Shown: positions 11,832-26,865, counted from the first letter of the stretch. The stretch: DNA of 64,000 nucleotides from Girardinichthys multiradiatus (GCF_021462225.1 NC_061806.1:27486144-27550143), one strand, 5' to 3'. Made by a program: numbers and translations. Notes: a model not told the origin generated them from the letters alone.

Positions 11832-14800
11832 AAGCTGATCAAATTAAGTCTTAAAAAAACTGTGCCAAAAATTAATTAAGTGCCAAAAATGAATCATAAA
11901 GCCGACCCAGAGCAGAACCAGTGCTTTAGGTCATTGATTTGATGTGCAAAACTGACAAAGAACTGTTGTTTTGATTTTCTGAACTCTTACGCTGCCCTTT
12001 GACACAGTGCACCCTGGGTGGAAACCCATTTCACCCATTAAAAAAAAAACTTGGAGCAGTCCTCCATTTCAACAATATGGGATTCTTGGCGAGAACCAAA
12101 GGACATCACTCAACACTTTTCATCTATAATGTATAAATCTTGTTCACCTACCAAAGAGAGCAAATAATAGGTTAAGGGGCATTGACGGGTTGGTGAACTT
12201 TTACAGTGAGTGAAAAAGCAGATAATTTATATATCCATGAAGGTGCATTCATCAATGTCACACTTGTCACAGTGAGGATCCAAACACAGGTCGATTCTAG
12301 CTAACAGAGTTTAAAGAGTGGTCTCCACAAAGTGATACAGAATCTAGCTAATTCAGGACTCATTCTCAAACATCATCAAGGATATACTGGCTGAAGTATT
12401 TCTTTCATGCTGATTATCAACCCAAATAATATAGGAAGAAGGAAGAGAAGAACCCAGAAAGAAGGCAAAAGAGAGAGAGATACCCTGCTGTGACCAGCAG
12501 TTAACATATTTGATTTGAAACTTGAAAAGTCCCCAAAACAGGGTTATAGCAACCCAAAATATAAAGTGATACGAAGGATGAAAACCCCATAAAGTAGTTT
12601 TTAAATTGCTGTTTTAGCTTTCTCTTGTGCATCACACAAAGTTGTTTCAAAGCCCTCCACTGGATCTTCAATCACAAAAAATATGATGAAATTTACTCGC
12701 AGCTTTATGGCTGTAGATTGCAGGAGTCATTGCTGCTTGAAGCTAAAATGAAATAACAAGTTTTCACCTTGTCTGATCGGATGTCATCAACATCTCTGTC
12801 TGTTCTCAGAGAGCTCTATCATAATCAAAAGTTTTAATCTATCTTTAGACACTTGCTGGATGCAATTATTGCCAGGAGCACAAGTGCCAGTAATAAGGAG
12901 TGCCTGAAATTACTAAAATACTGTGACCTTCGAGCATCATTAGTGTGGAGCTGACAGCACCGGAGCGTTTCCTTGAGCAACCGACAATATGAGGCAACTA
13001 TCAGCAACCCTCTAGTATATTTCATAGTGCTGCTGACTGTACTCTGACTTTGTCCCTCAGCATATCAATAATGATGAAGTAAGTAAGAAGTTGCTGAATC
13101 CTTTATATGATGCATCATATTTGAGATAGCAAAGTGAGCTTGCAATGCTCTGGACAAGGCTGTATTATTACTTTTGGGAGATGGACTGGGAGATGCTATA
13201 GCCGCATTTCTTGCAGTGAGGAAGATAATGTCTGCTTATGAAATGTTGACCATCTGCAAGTCTGTAAACATAAACACAGAGAGAACCGGCATACACCACA
13301 TAAGCAGTGTATAATTCTCCTGAATAAAAACTGATTGTAGGTTCTTGTTGAAGACAAGACAGGTATACTGTGCAAAGCTGGACAACAGTTGTGACAAACA
13401 GTTCTAACAACAGAGGAAATCTAATGGCTGAGAATATGGCAAGACAAAATAGACAAAGCAACCTGAAAATGAAACACACCAAACATTGGACACCCCTGAC
13501 CTAAAGCCAATACATTATGGACATGTGCTGAAAATTAGTAAGAGAAAACTGGAAACAATCTCAAAGATACAACAAGCTATATTCGTTGTGGCTGAATCTC
13601 TTTAAAATATTTTTAATTTTATCAGTACTGTGGACTTTGTAATTTGCCACCTACTATCTCGCACAAGAGTCCTTCAGTGTTTTTTAAGTGTTAGCATTCT
13701 TGCCTGTCTAAAAATATTTTCAGAAAAATATACATATATATAAAAACCTGTGTCTAAAAAGATATCCAAGATAGTGTGTGCACACAAAATGGTTTCTGTT
13801 TTATCTCAGCATAATTAAAATAATTATTCTATTCAAAGTTCAAAGAATTGCATATAAAAATGCTTTTGGAAAAAAAGAAATGTGTGTTGGCCTTTTTCTG
13901 TTTATTTTTTTAAATGTAAAAATTATGTCAACAAACAAAGTCACTGTACTCATGATCTCTTCTAACACCTGCTGAGTTGGTCAGGCTCCAGCGATTTTAC
14001 CATAACCACCATAAGCGTTAGAAAAGCTGTCCACCCTTCAACAAGGTTGGAAAAATATTCAGTCAAAAGTTTACAGATCTAGATCCATTTAAGAGTTCAT
14101 TTGGGCCCAGGAGCAGAAGACATACAGTATGTTCTAGAGCAGTGGTCCTCAACTGTTTTTTGCAGATGATCAACCAAAACCACTGGTAGGTGGCAATGGT
14201 GGCTAAATACACTCAATTGGCTATATTTTAATAAAAATCAAAACAGAAACGCTGGCTTTTTAAAACAGACTTAACAATTCTTATGTAGATAAACATGAAA
14301 TAGATAGGCTCAACTATTGGGAAAATAAAGGTACTGCTTACTATAGTTTCAAAATCAAAATATCTAGCTTTAGCTAAGAACCCACACCCTGAATATAAAG
14401 GAAACAATGTCCTACAAAAACTACACAGTCAATTATTAAGGCACTAATCATAAGACTGACATAATATGCTGTAAAAATTATTTTTTACAAACTCAGTTTG
14501 TGTCTTCATGCAAAACACAGTATGGAAAATCAAACATAAATTGTTACTTTAACAGTTGAAATAAAAACACAAAAATTGACATATTTAAAGTCCGGGTTCC
14601 ACCAAGGTCAGAGAGACATAGATTTCTGTAAAAACCTTTATACTGATTGAAAATGTTTTCAGGTTGAGTGAAAATGTTTACTGGTTGTTCAACATTGGGG
14701 GTCCAGAAGGTCTGAGAAAATGGTCCTCTGGGCACAGTGAATGCCTGCAGCAAATTTCACAGTTATCTTTTCAACAGCTACACTGGAAATAACTGAGCCC

Positions 14801-17800
14801 AGGCCATTTTACTGTAATCTGTAGCTGCAAACGGCAGCTGGTTTGTAGTGTATACCCATTATGCTAAATTAATCTTTTTATACATTTTAATTTATGATCG
14901 AAAGATGTTTTGTGTCGCCTTGTGTGTGTTTGTTCTGTGTCACCACCGAGGCACCGTCGCTGCTAAGTGGTGCCACCAGCCTGGGGCCCATTTGACATTT
15001 TCCACCTAGACAGGCCCTTAGGGTGGAGTTACAGACTAAAACATCAATATCTGAATTACTTCAACTCTCTTCTCCAGCTCTGCCTTCCTTCATTCCCTCT
15101 CTGCTTGTCTAAGTTCTTTTGCTGCACAGAGGCCACGCACAAACATGTCTGAGAAATAAAGAGACGTGCGCACACACATACACCCACTTTAAGGGGTATT
15201 GACAGCCATGCTCCAGCTGTCAAGAAGAACGGAACAGATCAGCTAACCTCCAAGTAAGTGTGTGTGTGTAATCAATGTCTCATCTCTGTTCCATTTGCTC
15301 CAGACAGCATCACGTATGATAACCCTCATGCTATCAGGGAGACAAGAGAAAGAAATGGCTGCTTAGGGAATATTACCTGACACCGTACTTGTTGAGAGAT
15401 TTTCATACCGTGATTCATACAGCTCTCCATCTGCTGAGAGAACAGCTTCGACCCATGAAGGAAAGCTAGCTGGCAACAACAATTAGAACATCACAAATTG
15501 GACTTAAAACACATGGGCTGGGGTGCCTGCCAAATAATGAGATTTATCAGCAAGTTTTAAACTTGGCTTTGAATCAAATCCGGTCCTGACACCTTCACAG
15601 GTGCCTTGTTAAAGCTACATGAAGGAATCAACTGGTAAAAAAAGAGCATGCTTTATTTGTTTCACTGTTCGATAGAATACAACAGAATACTCTGCTCCAC
15701 AGATCTTTGCAATTTGCTTTGCAGCTCCAGTGACTATGCCTTCTAATATCTTACTGTTTTAAATCCCTTTAACCAGGGATTTTATGGGTTAATATTGTAG
15801 TATATGAAAACAGTCTGATTTGGAAGACAAAGGCGGTAGAGTGCATAAAGGAGGAAACTCAAAATAAAAAAAACAAAAAAACAATGTACACATACATATG
15901 CTGGATTTCTGTGTTTTTTCACATGCATGTCTGCAAACTAAAACTATCAAACCCAGGTGAATCCTATCAGTCAGCTTGCATTGTGAGTAAATGCAGGAGT
16001 AGTGCATAAGGTTGGATGCTTACACTTTTTATTATAGTTAAGTCTTCACCTAGATTGAATCAAAAAGTCTTTAATGTTATTTAATTATGGTATGTAGGTT
16101 AATCAAGGTGTGTTGATGCATTTCATCTTCAGTTCTGAGATTAAAAAAAACAAGTTTTTGATTTGCATAACAGAATGACAGAACAAAGTGACTCAATAAA
16201 TAAATACATAGCCGGTTGAAGTCTGAACAGTTGACACAGCAGGCTGCAAACTTTCCTGCTAAAGATTTAAACTGAATGTGTGCTAGTAGGGAATGGCAGG
16301 TGTCATTAGATTTCTGTCCTTTCCACAGCTCACAGGCTTAGTACTATTATGCTCTGTTTCTGCTAGTTTAAGCAACTTGTGTGATTTTACCAGTGATGCA
16401 TATTTTTTTTCATTGCAATAAACCACCCAACATTATCTTCATTTCAAGGCTTAGCTTGTGCTGTTTCATTTTATACCCTAGTTTTTGATGCCTGATACAC
16501 TATAGTAAAGATCAAGAGTAAAAAAAAGCTGCATCATGTTTTTATTTAGATGGATTTGACAGTCTTTTTTACTAAAGGTTTTTTCAATAAACACAAATTT
16601 AAGTGTATTATAATATAAAAAGGTTAAAGGCAGGAGACAGTCTAGCTTTGATAATGGGGCGAACATCTTGAAAAGTGTTACGGCTCCTGTAATACCCCTC
16701 CTAAACAGTATGTGTCGCCACAGGGAAAACAACACAAGCCACACAACAGGACAGCAGCAGAGGATTTAGACAGGGTTCAGACAAAACCTACTATAAAAAC
16801 CTGAAACTAAATATTAGTATGTTGCCACTGACATTCACAACGTAACCAGAAAATAACAGTTTACAGAAAATTCTAGCAAAACGTCTGCTTAGTTGCAGCA
16901 AATATCTGCTTCTTTTCATTCTACCTATTCAAGGGCAAACTGTTGACTTTCTTACTGTTTTTGTTCAAAAATAATTTAATTCTCTGCTTTTTAAAGCCCC
17001 CACTGGTACAAAGCAAAATTGCTTCTATTGGCTCAGAATGAATGAGAACACGGAGAGCAATGACTAAACACACAGTGCTGTAAATTTTCTATGTGAGAAA
17101 GGGCTTGCTGCTGATAAAGAAAAGCAACAACATGAATTGTATCTATGTAAAACACTTCAATGAAATTCCTAGTAACAAAAGGAATTGTTAGAAAGAACAA
17201 GGCAATTTCATTTTTAGTTTTTTTTTAATTCATGAAGAGAGTGGGAGAGAACTGGGTCAATCAAGGACGAGGAATCTCAATTTTTCTCTATTTTTCTCTG
17301 TATCTGTGATCATGTGCCACCCCTGTAAAAATCAAGCTGAGAACAGAGATACAAAGAAAGGAAGAACAAGGAGTAGATGGGGAGAGAAACCCATGGAAAC
17401 GAAGTGAGAAAGTTATTACTTGCGAATGAGATTTGGTACTAACATCTTGATACCTTAAACCCTCCCCCCCAACATACACCCACATGTTTTTTTCCGCATT
17501 GCTACATGTACTCTCATACACCCTAGCTTGTAGGCTCACTAAAGACACCCACAGCTGGCAAACCTTTAATGTCATAGTTAGCATCTAGTCTTTACTATGA
17601 AGAAGAAAGAAAACAAGGGGCAGAAAGAGGAGACCGGGAATGGAAAATAAAATAATACAGAAATGGGTTGAGCCACAGTGGATATTTTCCTTTTCCAATC
17701 ATCATCTCATTTGATCTGTAGCTACATTTACTTTCAGATCTTGATGCAGAGAAAATAAACTGAAACAGCAAAGAACTCAAGCAAAGTTGATGGGGATGAG

Positions 17801-18540
17801 AACTACTGATCTTATCCAACCTTATCCAACAGAACATGTGACACAAGGACATCTTTGAAGGCTTTGACATATTTTTCCTATAGCAGAAATTAGAAGCAGT
17901 TCATCGATCTCTAAGTGTCCATTGTTCAACAGAAAATGTAGAACAGACATGAGGTTGTGTCAAAGAAAACCACAAAATACCAAAACACATGGGTACTTTT
18001 ATATAGTAGTGAAAAATCTATATATTTGTTCTAGTGAGTTACAGTGCTACTGAAGGGCCTATTACGTAAATAGCTGCCTTCTACATTGATACTTCTATCA
18101 AGCATTAACAATGCAAGAAAAATCTATAAATTTGAGCTGAAGTTCATAAGAAGCACTCTAGACTCTATCTCCTGGTAAAACTAATTCCCTTCTGTGGATG
18201 TTGTGCATCAGGTGACAGTAAGCAGAGTTGTGGAAGGAAAGGAACCCAACAGAAACTAAAGAAAACCACATTAAGGCTTGTATTCTAGATACTTAGTCAT
18301 TCCAGTCGCTTGTTTCATGCTGAAGATAAGGCTACAGGTTACTTTTTTTCGTTGAATGACAGCTATAGCTTTTGCTGCACAGACTGTAAGACATCTGTGA
18401 TTGTGAACAAAACACTTTCTATCAATTTGATGAGAATATTTGTATTTTACCAACATGCTTCTTCTGACACGACGTATTGCCAGTGTTGTGAAGTGACCCA
18501 GCTGGATTCTGGTACTAAATCTAGACAATCTGTGGCAGGA
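11832..18540. other. Intronic stretch, mostly nothing recognised
   Basis: AT-rich. The only hint is cagtggtcctcaactg near 14141, which resembles a hAT inverted end, but no matching right end was found. No exon-like or RNA-like signal. Confidence 0.45.
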
Positions 18541-18752
18541 GCTAAGATTAGGGTGATGGCAAGAAGGCCTTCAAACCTTAAAGAGCTGGAGCCCATCTCA
18601 AGATAAATAATCAAATTACCAGTTCAAACTTGTAGGCATGTTCTGTAAATGAAAGGATGCAAACTCTCAAACAATCCATTTTAATCCCAGGTTGTGAGGC
18701 AACAAAACGTGACAAATGCTAATGGGGGGGTGAATACTTTTGCAAGGCACTG
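18541..18752 (+). mobile_element. 3' end of a Tc1/mariner element
   Basis: gggtgatggcaagaaggcct encodes MARRPSNLKELE, the recognisable tail of a Tc1-type transposase. It is followed by the terminal repeat: ccattttaatcccaggttgt, gaggcaacaaaacgtgac and tgaatacttttgcaaggcac, ending cactg before TA at 18753. The 5' part is not recognisable. Confidence 0.8.
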
Positions 18753-18756
18753 TACG

Positions 18757-21700
18757 ACAAATATAATATCTCGGAAATCCTATTTTTGCCCTTATTTGCC
18801 CTGCCATCAGCACTTCTACCGCTGTCTCCTTCCTCTCTTTGTCCTCTTCATATTTTCAGAGTCATACAGTAATAATAGGGCCATTAAGGTGTTTAACTTG
18901 CTGTTCATTTTTTGTTAGACTGCTATTTTGGTCTGATCAGTCTGACGTGATCCTCCTGCAAAAACATGCTGTGCCATCTGGCAATTTCAAATATGTAGTG
19001 TAACAAGAATTACTAGTAACAGTTTATGATGTCAAGCTTGCACAGTGTGTTCTGTATGATTTTTTAAACTAATGCAATGTGTGATGCTTTAAATTTAAAG
19101 ATTGTCAAAACAGGTACAAAATTTCCCCATTGCGGAAAAGAGCTGATACAATGCGGAAATGAATTGACAGTATGAAACAATAGCTCCCATACATGCTGTT
19201 TTCAGATATGAAAAGACCAAACCCAGAGAGAAAGCAACAAACCAGCATGTTTCAATAACCTTAATTCTTCTGTTAGCCCTGGGTTATTCAGCCCAGACTG
19301 GATCAAACTGAGCCTTTCTACAGAAATCTGAATGCAACAACAGATATTAAAAATTGGGGGTTACATTTAGAAGGAAGACTCTTAACTAAAAGCCTGTCAC
19401 CTTCTAAAGCTCAATACCTACAGAGCCTTATGTGCTATTTCGTTTTAGTCAAACAAAATCACACAGAGTAATGCTTTTCCATCAACACAGCAACCTTGAG
19501 ATTAGTAACAAATCAATGAGACTGATGCTGGAGGCCCACTCAATCCAAATCCCTAACCAGTACCTATGAGACACAGATACAGATGGACAGCAGCCAGGAG
19601 CTGGATATCCTAGACGCAGATGGAGTACAGTTGGACTCGGTTACACTCCAGATAACTTGTATTTGTATAGGAAGTACGAACATTTGCCCAAATGTGCACT
19701 TGTATTTTAGAAGCGTGTCCATGTGTTGTCTCCTCACAGGTCGAAAGAAAAGTGTTAAGATGAAGACAGGAAGCGACACACATACCTCACAACCCCATGA
19801 ATCAACTTCCAAACACACACACGCACGGTGAGCAAAAATGTTATGACAATAACTCTGTGTTTTACAGCCCACTGTAGCTGCACATCTGGATAACATCAGG
19901 CACAGACACACACACACATGTCGAAGTAGAGACATGGCCAAGAAGATAGCACACACTACGAAAAAAGGCAAAATTCTTGATGCAGTTCCTTCTTGTTCCT
20001 CCACCCTACTTTGTCCTCCTCTCCATTTATTTTTTCCTTGTTTTCTCCCTCTCTTTCTTCCTTCTGTTCTTGTTGTATCTCCTCTAATCCGATACGACAG
20101 AGACACAGAACACAAATCTCCCTGCTGGCAGAGGAAGTACAGCGAGTTTCAAGCCGAAGAGAAGGAAGAAAAAGTGGGTAGAGAGAGAAAAAAGATTGAC
20201 TGTTGAACACTAGTTGAAGTGATTTATGAGGTTGGAATCTGTGCTCGAACATATGTAGACACTCCTTGTCTTTCATGCGATCTTTCCAGCAGATCGACAC
20301 AGAGAATGAACTCTTTGGCAAAGTGTGAGCCAGACTTATAGATAAATATGTGGATATCTACAGTAGATGCTGTGCAGTCACAAACACCCAAATTATTATT
20401 AATGAGAAAAAGCACCAAAAAAGCTAATTAGTTTGTTTTCTTTTTAAGGGATCAGGTTTACTTTACCTTGAAAACACAATTAAGGTATTTTGAAGAAGAT
20501 TCTTGGAAAGCCTGACGTTCTAAAAAATAGGTAGAAAGCATGTCAGACAGAAAATTCGTATTTTCAAAAATGTTTCTCAAAGTGAATAAAGGTGTTTCTA
20601 AATGCAGTTCATATTGTTAGGTGAAAGTTGTTTTGACAAATATTCTGTCTGATTAGCCTTGATCGGTGATTGACCACTCTTCATTGCAGTATGCACCATA
20701 CTAGAGCTACCAGACTGTACTGACACCAACAGGTTTTGTTGTGGACGCTGTAACTGAGGGAAAAAGATTCTAAATTAGCTATTTGTTGCTTGGAAAAAGG
20801 CATTTACAGATACACAGATATACTCTATATTGAGCTCCAATTGCCACTAAATACATCTTGTACGTTTAAGTATCATTGCTGTTGTTATGTTGTTATATAT
20901 GCATTTCTGCAGGTGGAGAAGCAGTCTTCTAGGGTGTTATCTTGTAATCTCTTGATCCTTCTTTCTCTCCTCTATTCTCTTCTCATTCTCTCTCCTTCTC
21001 TTTTTGCCCCACCTCTCTCTCTCTCTTGCTTCTTTTTTTCCTTTTCATTTCCGTCTCTGTGTGCAAATATTCCCAAAGTAGTTTCTAATAAAGTGCATTA
21101 TAGCGTTAGCCGTAATGCTCCACTGGTGAAAATAAATCTGTCGGGCTTCTTCTTGGCACTCAGACAACAATTATATGTGATACTCTGCCTGGACAGGACA
21201 TGGTAATAAAAAAGAAAAAAAAGAAATTAGGTATTTTCAATGTCAGAAGGAAGCACTGTCATGTAAGAAACTATTTGAAAGGAAACTATTTTAGTCAATA
21301 TTTAAATTTTGCTGGTCAACACAACGCATAATATGAGTTTATGCAAACAGCAATAGTACTCCTGCTTTTTCAGAGATACATAAAAATTTATAGAACAATG
21401 ATATTGCGCAGAAAAAGAAATACATGGATGTTCATTTCATGGATGTTCAAAAATGTTTGGTGATTTGATATGAAACATTCATTTACTCCTTTGATGTTTA
21501 AGTGTTTAAATGACTAATAAGGAAAATAAAAATAATCGAGAAAACTACATCATAATTCAAAAATTATGTTTTAAAATAATTATCTTTGTTTGATGGTATG
21601 ACAAATCCCTGCAATCAGAGAGCGCTACACTAAAAATAAATAAGACAATCATGTCAATTCATGCTCTTAAGCCCTTTAAAACTGAGAAATGCCAATAGAA

Positions 21701-23480
21701 ATAGTTTGTACAAAAGGATGGAAATATATCCAAAGTATTATTGGAAATCTTTTTAAAACAAAGCTGTAATTAATGACCTTTTTGTAGGAGCACTGAGTCA
21801 AAGATGGATATTGATAGAAAAGAAGCGGAGTAAATGTATGTGGGCAGATAAAATGGAGATAAATACAAGCGATGAGGGATTAGTGGTATCCATCTTACAG
21901 AAATATGTAAGTATAACAAAAAAAATCAAGGTTTAGATAAGTTGCTTTGAATTACATATAGTTAAAAATTAATAAATTTTGTAATGTGACTTCTCTTGTC
22001 CTCTCCCTCTCAGTGACTGTCCCGGGTTCCCTTAGTAATCACTCGATTCTGATTGCTCTGATCCCTCCATTCTATTTAGCATTAAATACAAGGCACACAC
22101 ACGCATTACCACACATAGTCACACATACAAGCCAAGAGACAGAAAACAAATGCCATTTAATCAAGTTGTATAAATAAATAAAAAGTTTTTATTTCCCATA
22201 AGTCCATCTGGTCCCCTGCTTCTCATCAAAAACAAAAGTACCCAGCTTTCATCTGCTGGTCAATAAAGCTCTCAGACACACACAACCACATATACATACA
22301 TACACACTCTAAATGAAAGGCACGGATGACCACACACATTGGCTGGAGAATCTAAATGTAGATGAGTTCAGTCTGCTAGAACGACTGGCGGCAAGAAGAA
22401 ACCTTTATCAAGCAAATCTATTTGTTTTCTGTTGTTTCACTCAACGCCATTTCACCATATTATCAATCGGTTTAACAAAATGTTATCGACAAGTGTTGCT
22501 TGGCTTACTTTTCGCAGCACTGTGCAATTTTGTTAAATGTAACTACAGTTCTGATCCAGTGGCTCTGTTGCATGGTAATGTCAAATAGCAGGGAATAAAA
22601 ATGGAGTTAAACTGCGGGCACCGCAGAAACGCAAGCTGATGAAAGAAAAACCAAAAAGCATGAGTTTTATTTGCTGATTCTTTGATGAATTATGCCTTTC
22701 AAGCTGACTCGGTTATTTATTTATTTATACTGTTAAGAACAAAATGGGATTATTGGAACTCTGATGCCACATATATCAGAGTATAAAATGTGAGTGAGCT
22801 GAAGTTACCTGTATTTTTACTTCTCTGCTAGACTAAACCCATTACAGTGGTTAACCAAAAGCAGACACTGTGTCGGGGACTGATGTTCTTTCTCAGGTCA
22901 GTTACCATTTAAATAAGATTCTTAGCTCCTTTATTATAGAAGAGGTTTAAAACAGATTTAGGACAAAATTCTAAAATCAGTGTCTTTAGGTTTACTGTGA
23001 ATTAAATAAAGCAGAGGTGCCATCATATGTCCAGATCCCATAAACATTACATTACTTTTGTTGCTAGGTATTTACTTGTGTATTGACCACATTTATATTG
23101 TTCTAATAAATCAAGCTAGTCTCATCTCCACTAAATACTCGATAATGATCCCTTTAAATGGGTTCTTGACAAATAGGACATCTAGAATTTGGCTTCATCT
23201 TTAAACCACACATGTTAGTCTGATAGTGCGGACCAGAAATATTTGCCTTCTCTGAGCAAACAATACTAGACTGTACTTAATTATTTTCCTCCTTATGTCT
23301 TGATATTTATCACTGGTAATAGCTTGTTGCATGTGTAAAGGGAAGCGTGCTAAGTACCAAATAGGACAAATGTAAAAATTGTTTGGCGTATACCTCAAAT
23401 AATTATAAAAATTAGATATGTAGTTCTGGCTTCTATGTAAGTCCAGTACCTAATCCAAATATAACATACTTACTGGTAAA
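18757..23480. other. Intronic stretch, nothing recognised
   Basis: AT-rich with CT-rich patches (about 19990-20070 and 20936-21055) and short CA runs. The longest ORF (19564-20115, minus, 183 codons) runs through low-complexity sequence and shows no domain. Confidence 0.45.
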
Positions 23481-23566
23481 ATCCAACCAAGGTTTTACTA
23501 TCTAAAGGTTAATAAACAGATTTTGTTCTTAAAACCTAACAAATTATAAATAGGAAAGTTCATTCT

Positions 23567-24010
23567 TAAACCTAACCAAGTACCATTGGTGCCAAAACCC
23601 AAGCAAAAAACTCTTACCCCTACTAAACAGCTTTCATCCCTGAATCTGATGCAGTAACTTCGGTACCTAAAACTGGCCCAATAAATATGGTGCCTAAACC
23701 TGATGAAGTAACTTTGGTGCCTCAATTTGACCAAGTTACAAAGGTGCATAAAGCTGACCTAATACATTTTGATACCTAAACATGACCCAGTAACTTTAGT
23801 GCTTAAATTTGCACCAAGTATCTTCAGTAGATATGCATTGCTGTATTTATGATACAAAAAACAGGTTAAGCATTTCTGTTTTTAAAACATAGCAATATAG
23901 CTGTAGGGTATTAGAGAACATAGCCTTTTTGTTGCACTAATCAAGCCAAGTAGTGTTGGTGCCTGAACCATGGAGCTTTCATGCCTAAACCATAACATCT
24001 AGCTTTGGAA
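23567..24010. repeat. Degenerate 27-bp minisatellite
   Basis: Seven consecutive units at 23641-23830 begin at 23641, 23668, 23695, 23722, 23749, 23777 and 23804, spaced 27, 27, 27, 27, 28 and 27 bp. Each reads roughly taaacctgaccaagtaactt then tggtgcc. One more unit sits at 23567-23593, and weaker ones at 23930-24010. On the minus strand the period of nine codons keeps a frame open for 83 codons (23498-23749), giving repeating R-F/L-R blocks. This ORF is an artefact of the repeat. Confidence 0.85.
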
Positions 24011-26699
24011 TGTTATCCTAACAACTGTTTTGTGTACAAACTCTAATAAATGCCTTTGTCAGTTAAGCCTAAAACTAGTTTAGGTGCGAGACACTTTTTT
24101 TAAGTAGTTTTTCTGTGTTACAAGAAGCTTCTAGGTGAACAAATATTAACCAATTCCTGTGCCTGAACCCAAGAACCCAAGCATATAATTATGGTGCTTT
24201 AGTCTTATCAAGTAGGAAACAGATCCATACCAAACAGTGACCCAAAAGGCACTTGTTTTTCCATTCGCCTGTCTTTCCGCCTCTCCAGATAATAACCTTT
24301 TAAATATTGTTACACAAAATATAAAACCCTACTTCTTTTACATAAAAGATCCAAAAGAGGTATATGTTCTCTTAAATGTGATGCATTTTGTTTTTATAAC
24401 TATGATCAAAGTACTGTGATCAATGTATAAAATCTCTACTTTATCATTAGTAGCTTAGATACCAAGGAAAGCAAAGTATGTATAATCTCCAAAACATTAA
24501 GAGCTTTTCAGCCAACTCCTCACCATAATATATCTGTGGCTTAAAGAGTGTTTTATCCAGTAATGATGTTCAGCAAACCTGACACCTACAAATTCTGAAC
24601 TGTCAGTGTAGCACAAAATCCAGAGATTTCAGGGAGCACATATCATTAAAATATACTAACACAATGACTAAAAACCAGTTTAAATGACACTGAAAATTGT
24701 TTTATTAAAAGCAAAATGGGATTTTTTTTATTCTCAGTTCTTTTACAATGTTCCCATCTTCACCTATACATTGCCACAAAGCCAAACCTCCATTCCCCAC
24801 TTCCCAGTCTGAATGAATCGTTCCTTGTCTCTGAACTGATGGAGCGATAAAGTTGGTTTAAACAGCCGTAGACACACCGGCACACACTGTTGAGACAGAA
24901 ACATGTGTTTTACATCAAGAGCTCCCAGCTATACAAGAGCTAATGTTACCGTCTTGGTGCTTGTGAGCGCGTGCATGTGTCAGAACAGGGGTGGAACATG
25001 TCTTTGCAATCTCTTATCAGCTTTTAATCTCCCTTTGGCAGAAAGGGGGAGACAGAAAGAGAGAAAGAAACCACTCAAAGAGAGAAAGTGATAACCACAC
25101 AGTGAAAAGGGGGGAACAAATTTATCCCCAATCTCTAAAACCTCCCATTATTCATTTTGTTTTGCAAGGCTCCTTTGCTTTTTCCTTGCCTCAGGCGCAA
25201 AGAGAGAAAGCAGACAGAAGTTGCCTACTTTGGTTTACTTGTGTGTGGGTGTTTATGTGTGATTTAATTCTTATTGTCTGAATACTGTGGGAGTTGACAA
25301 TTTTCATTTTGGCTTCTTGGGTTACTTAGGAGGACCGTGTTGCAGGGAGAACTGTCAACATTCATTCCTCACTTAGAGCTTGTAAGGGACTCAACAGTTA
25401 TTGTTTAGCTTGGAGTAGTCGGCTGGTTCAGTTTGTTTAGGTCCTCCACAGTGTTGCTGCCGCCCAATTTGCAAAGCTCTGGCCTCTGCAATGTCCAGGA
25501 AGCAGCCAATGTCCCGCAAACATCGATGTCCTGTAATATCTTCTCAGCCCATGATCTCATTTTTCTAGTTAAGCTGAAAACTAAGACTGGATTACAATCA
25601 AAATCTTATCATCTTGGTTGTTTCTTTAACAACAGTCTAAATCACAGTTTATTCCCTTTCTGTTTGGCAACTTAACATCCAAACTTGAATATAAAAGAGA
25701 TAGAAGTGAAACCTTTATCTGTCCTATTTCAACCAGAACATTGTTCAATTACTGGAAATTAAATATACTATTTTGCTCATATTTTACCTGAATAACCCAA
25801 TAATACTATTTAAAGCTTAGATAAGGATAATAGTATGTTACCAATCAACATTTTTCATCCAAATTACGTCTGGCCTTATGACTGCTACTATAATTATAGT
25901 TTTTGATCTTCAGGTTTGATATATTTTGGTTTGTAAAATTATAGATTTACTCAATATACAATATCTGTGATGTTACAAAGGACTACATACATGAACAGAT
26001 CATAACCCATGGTTTCTGAAATGTTATTTTGTAGATTAAAGTCCGCCATTTAACAGTCGTCACATGTATCTTTCTACAAACAAATGGTTTCATATTTTGG
26101 CAAAATAATGGATAAAGATGAAACCAAATTTAAAAGGACAACTAGGACACTACTTACACTAATATAACCCATGAAACCAGTTTGACTCTTGCTGAAATAC
26201 CTCTGACTGTGTTTCATCAGAGATGATGACCTTTCTGAGTGTGTTGGATCCAGAGATTATCTTAAAGCTGTAACCAATGGTGGAACTTTGGTATAATGTA
26301 CTAACTAGCATAATGTCTTACCCCAGATGGTTAAGTTTGACATTATCTATCAAAGGGGTGTTGCAGGTGTTTTCCAAAGGTTTACTGCATTTGTCTGACT
26401 GGCACAACTGGCCAATAACAGATGAAACGAAACGTTCTTATGCTGCTGTCACACTGTTTCTTGCCATGCTGTGACGGTGCATCTAAAAACACATCTTACA
26501 TGGGTATATGTGATGAAATGAAGCATGGTTTGCGAAACATCAAATTATTTTAATCCTATGGAGTATGGGTGGGGTCTTTGATTATATCAGTGACCTAGAA
26601 TGGTAAAATATGTTTTTAAATGCCATCTAATTCTGACATTACACAGTTTTGTTATTAACTTTAAGCCAGTTAATTAAGCATCCATTGAATCGATTTAGT

Positions 26700-26865
26700 G
26701 TGTAAACCAGTCCAAGTAACTTAGGGTTATAAATTTGCCCAGACCACACTAAGGAGCTACAGTGCTCAGCCTAAACATGTAACCTTAGTCTCTAAAACAG
26801 ACCAGCTAGCTTCCAGTCCACATATCTTTGGTACCTGAACCTGACCAAATATCTTTAGCAGGCAA
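26700..26865. repeat. Outlying copies of the 27-bp minisatellite
   Basis: Blocks such as taaaccagtccaagtaactt, taaacatgtaaccttagtct and tgaacctgaccaaatatctt match the 27-bp unit found at 23567-23830, here more decayed and with irregular spacing. Confidence 0.6.

Noticed and set aside
14135..14200. cagtggtcctcaactg, a hAT-like inverted end
   Set aside because: No matching right end or 8-bp duplication was found nearby; it may be a broken fragment or chance.
16478..16744. SLWR motif on the minus strand resembling part of the GATA finger
   Set aside because: Neighbouring residues (VLFSLWRHILF) lack the Cys pairs and the KTSLWRKN context, so it is not the missing trps1 exon.
19564..20115. 183-codon minus-strand ORF
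   Set aside because: It has low-complexity Arg/Glu/Cys content, no domain I recognise, overlapping ORFs in other frames and no splice context.
23498..23749. 83-codon minus-strand ORF with repeated Arg-Phe-Arg blocks
   Set aside because: Produced by the 27-bp repeat, whose period is a multiple of three; the units are decayed and there is no start context.
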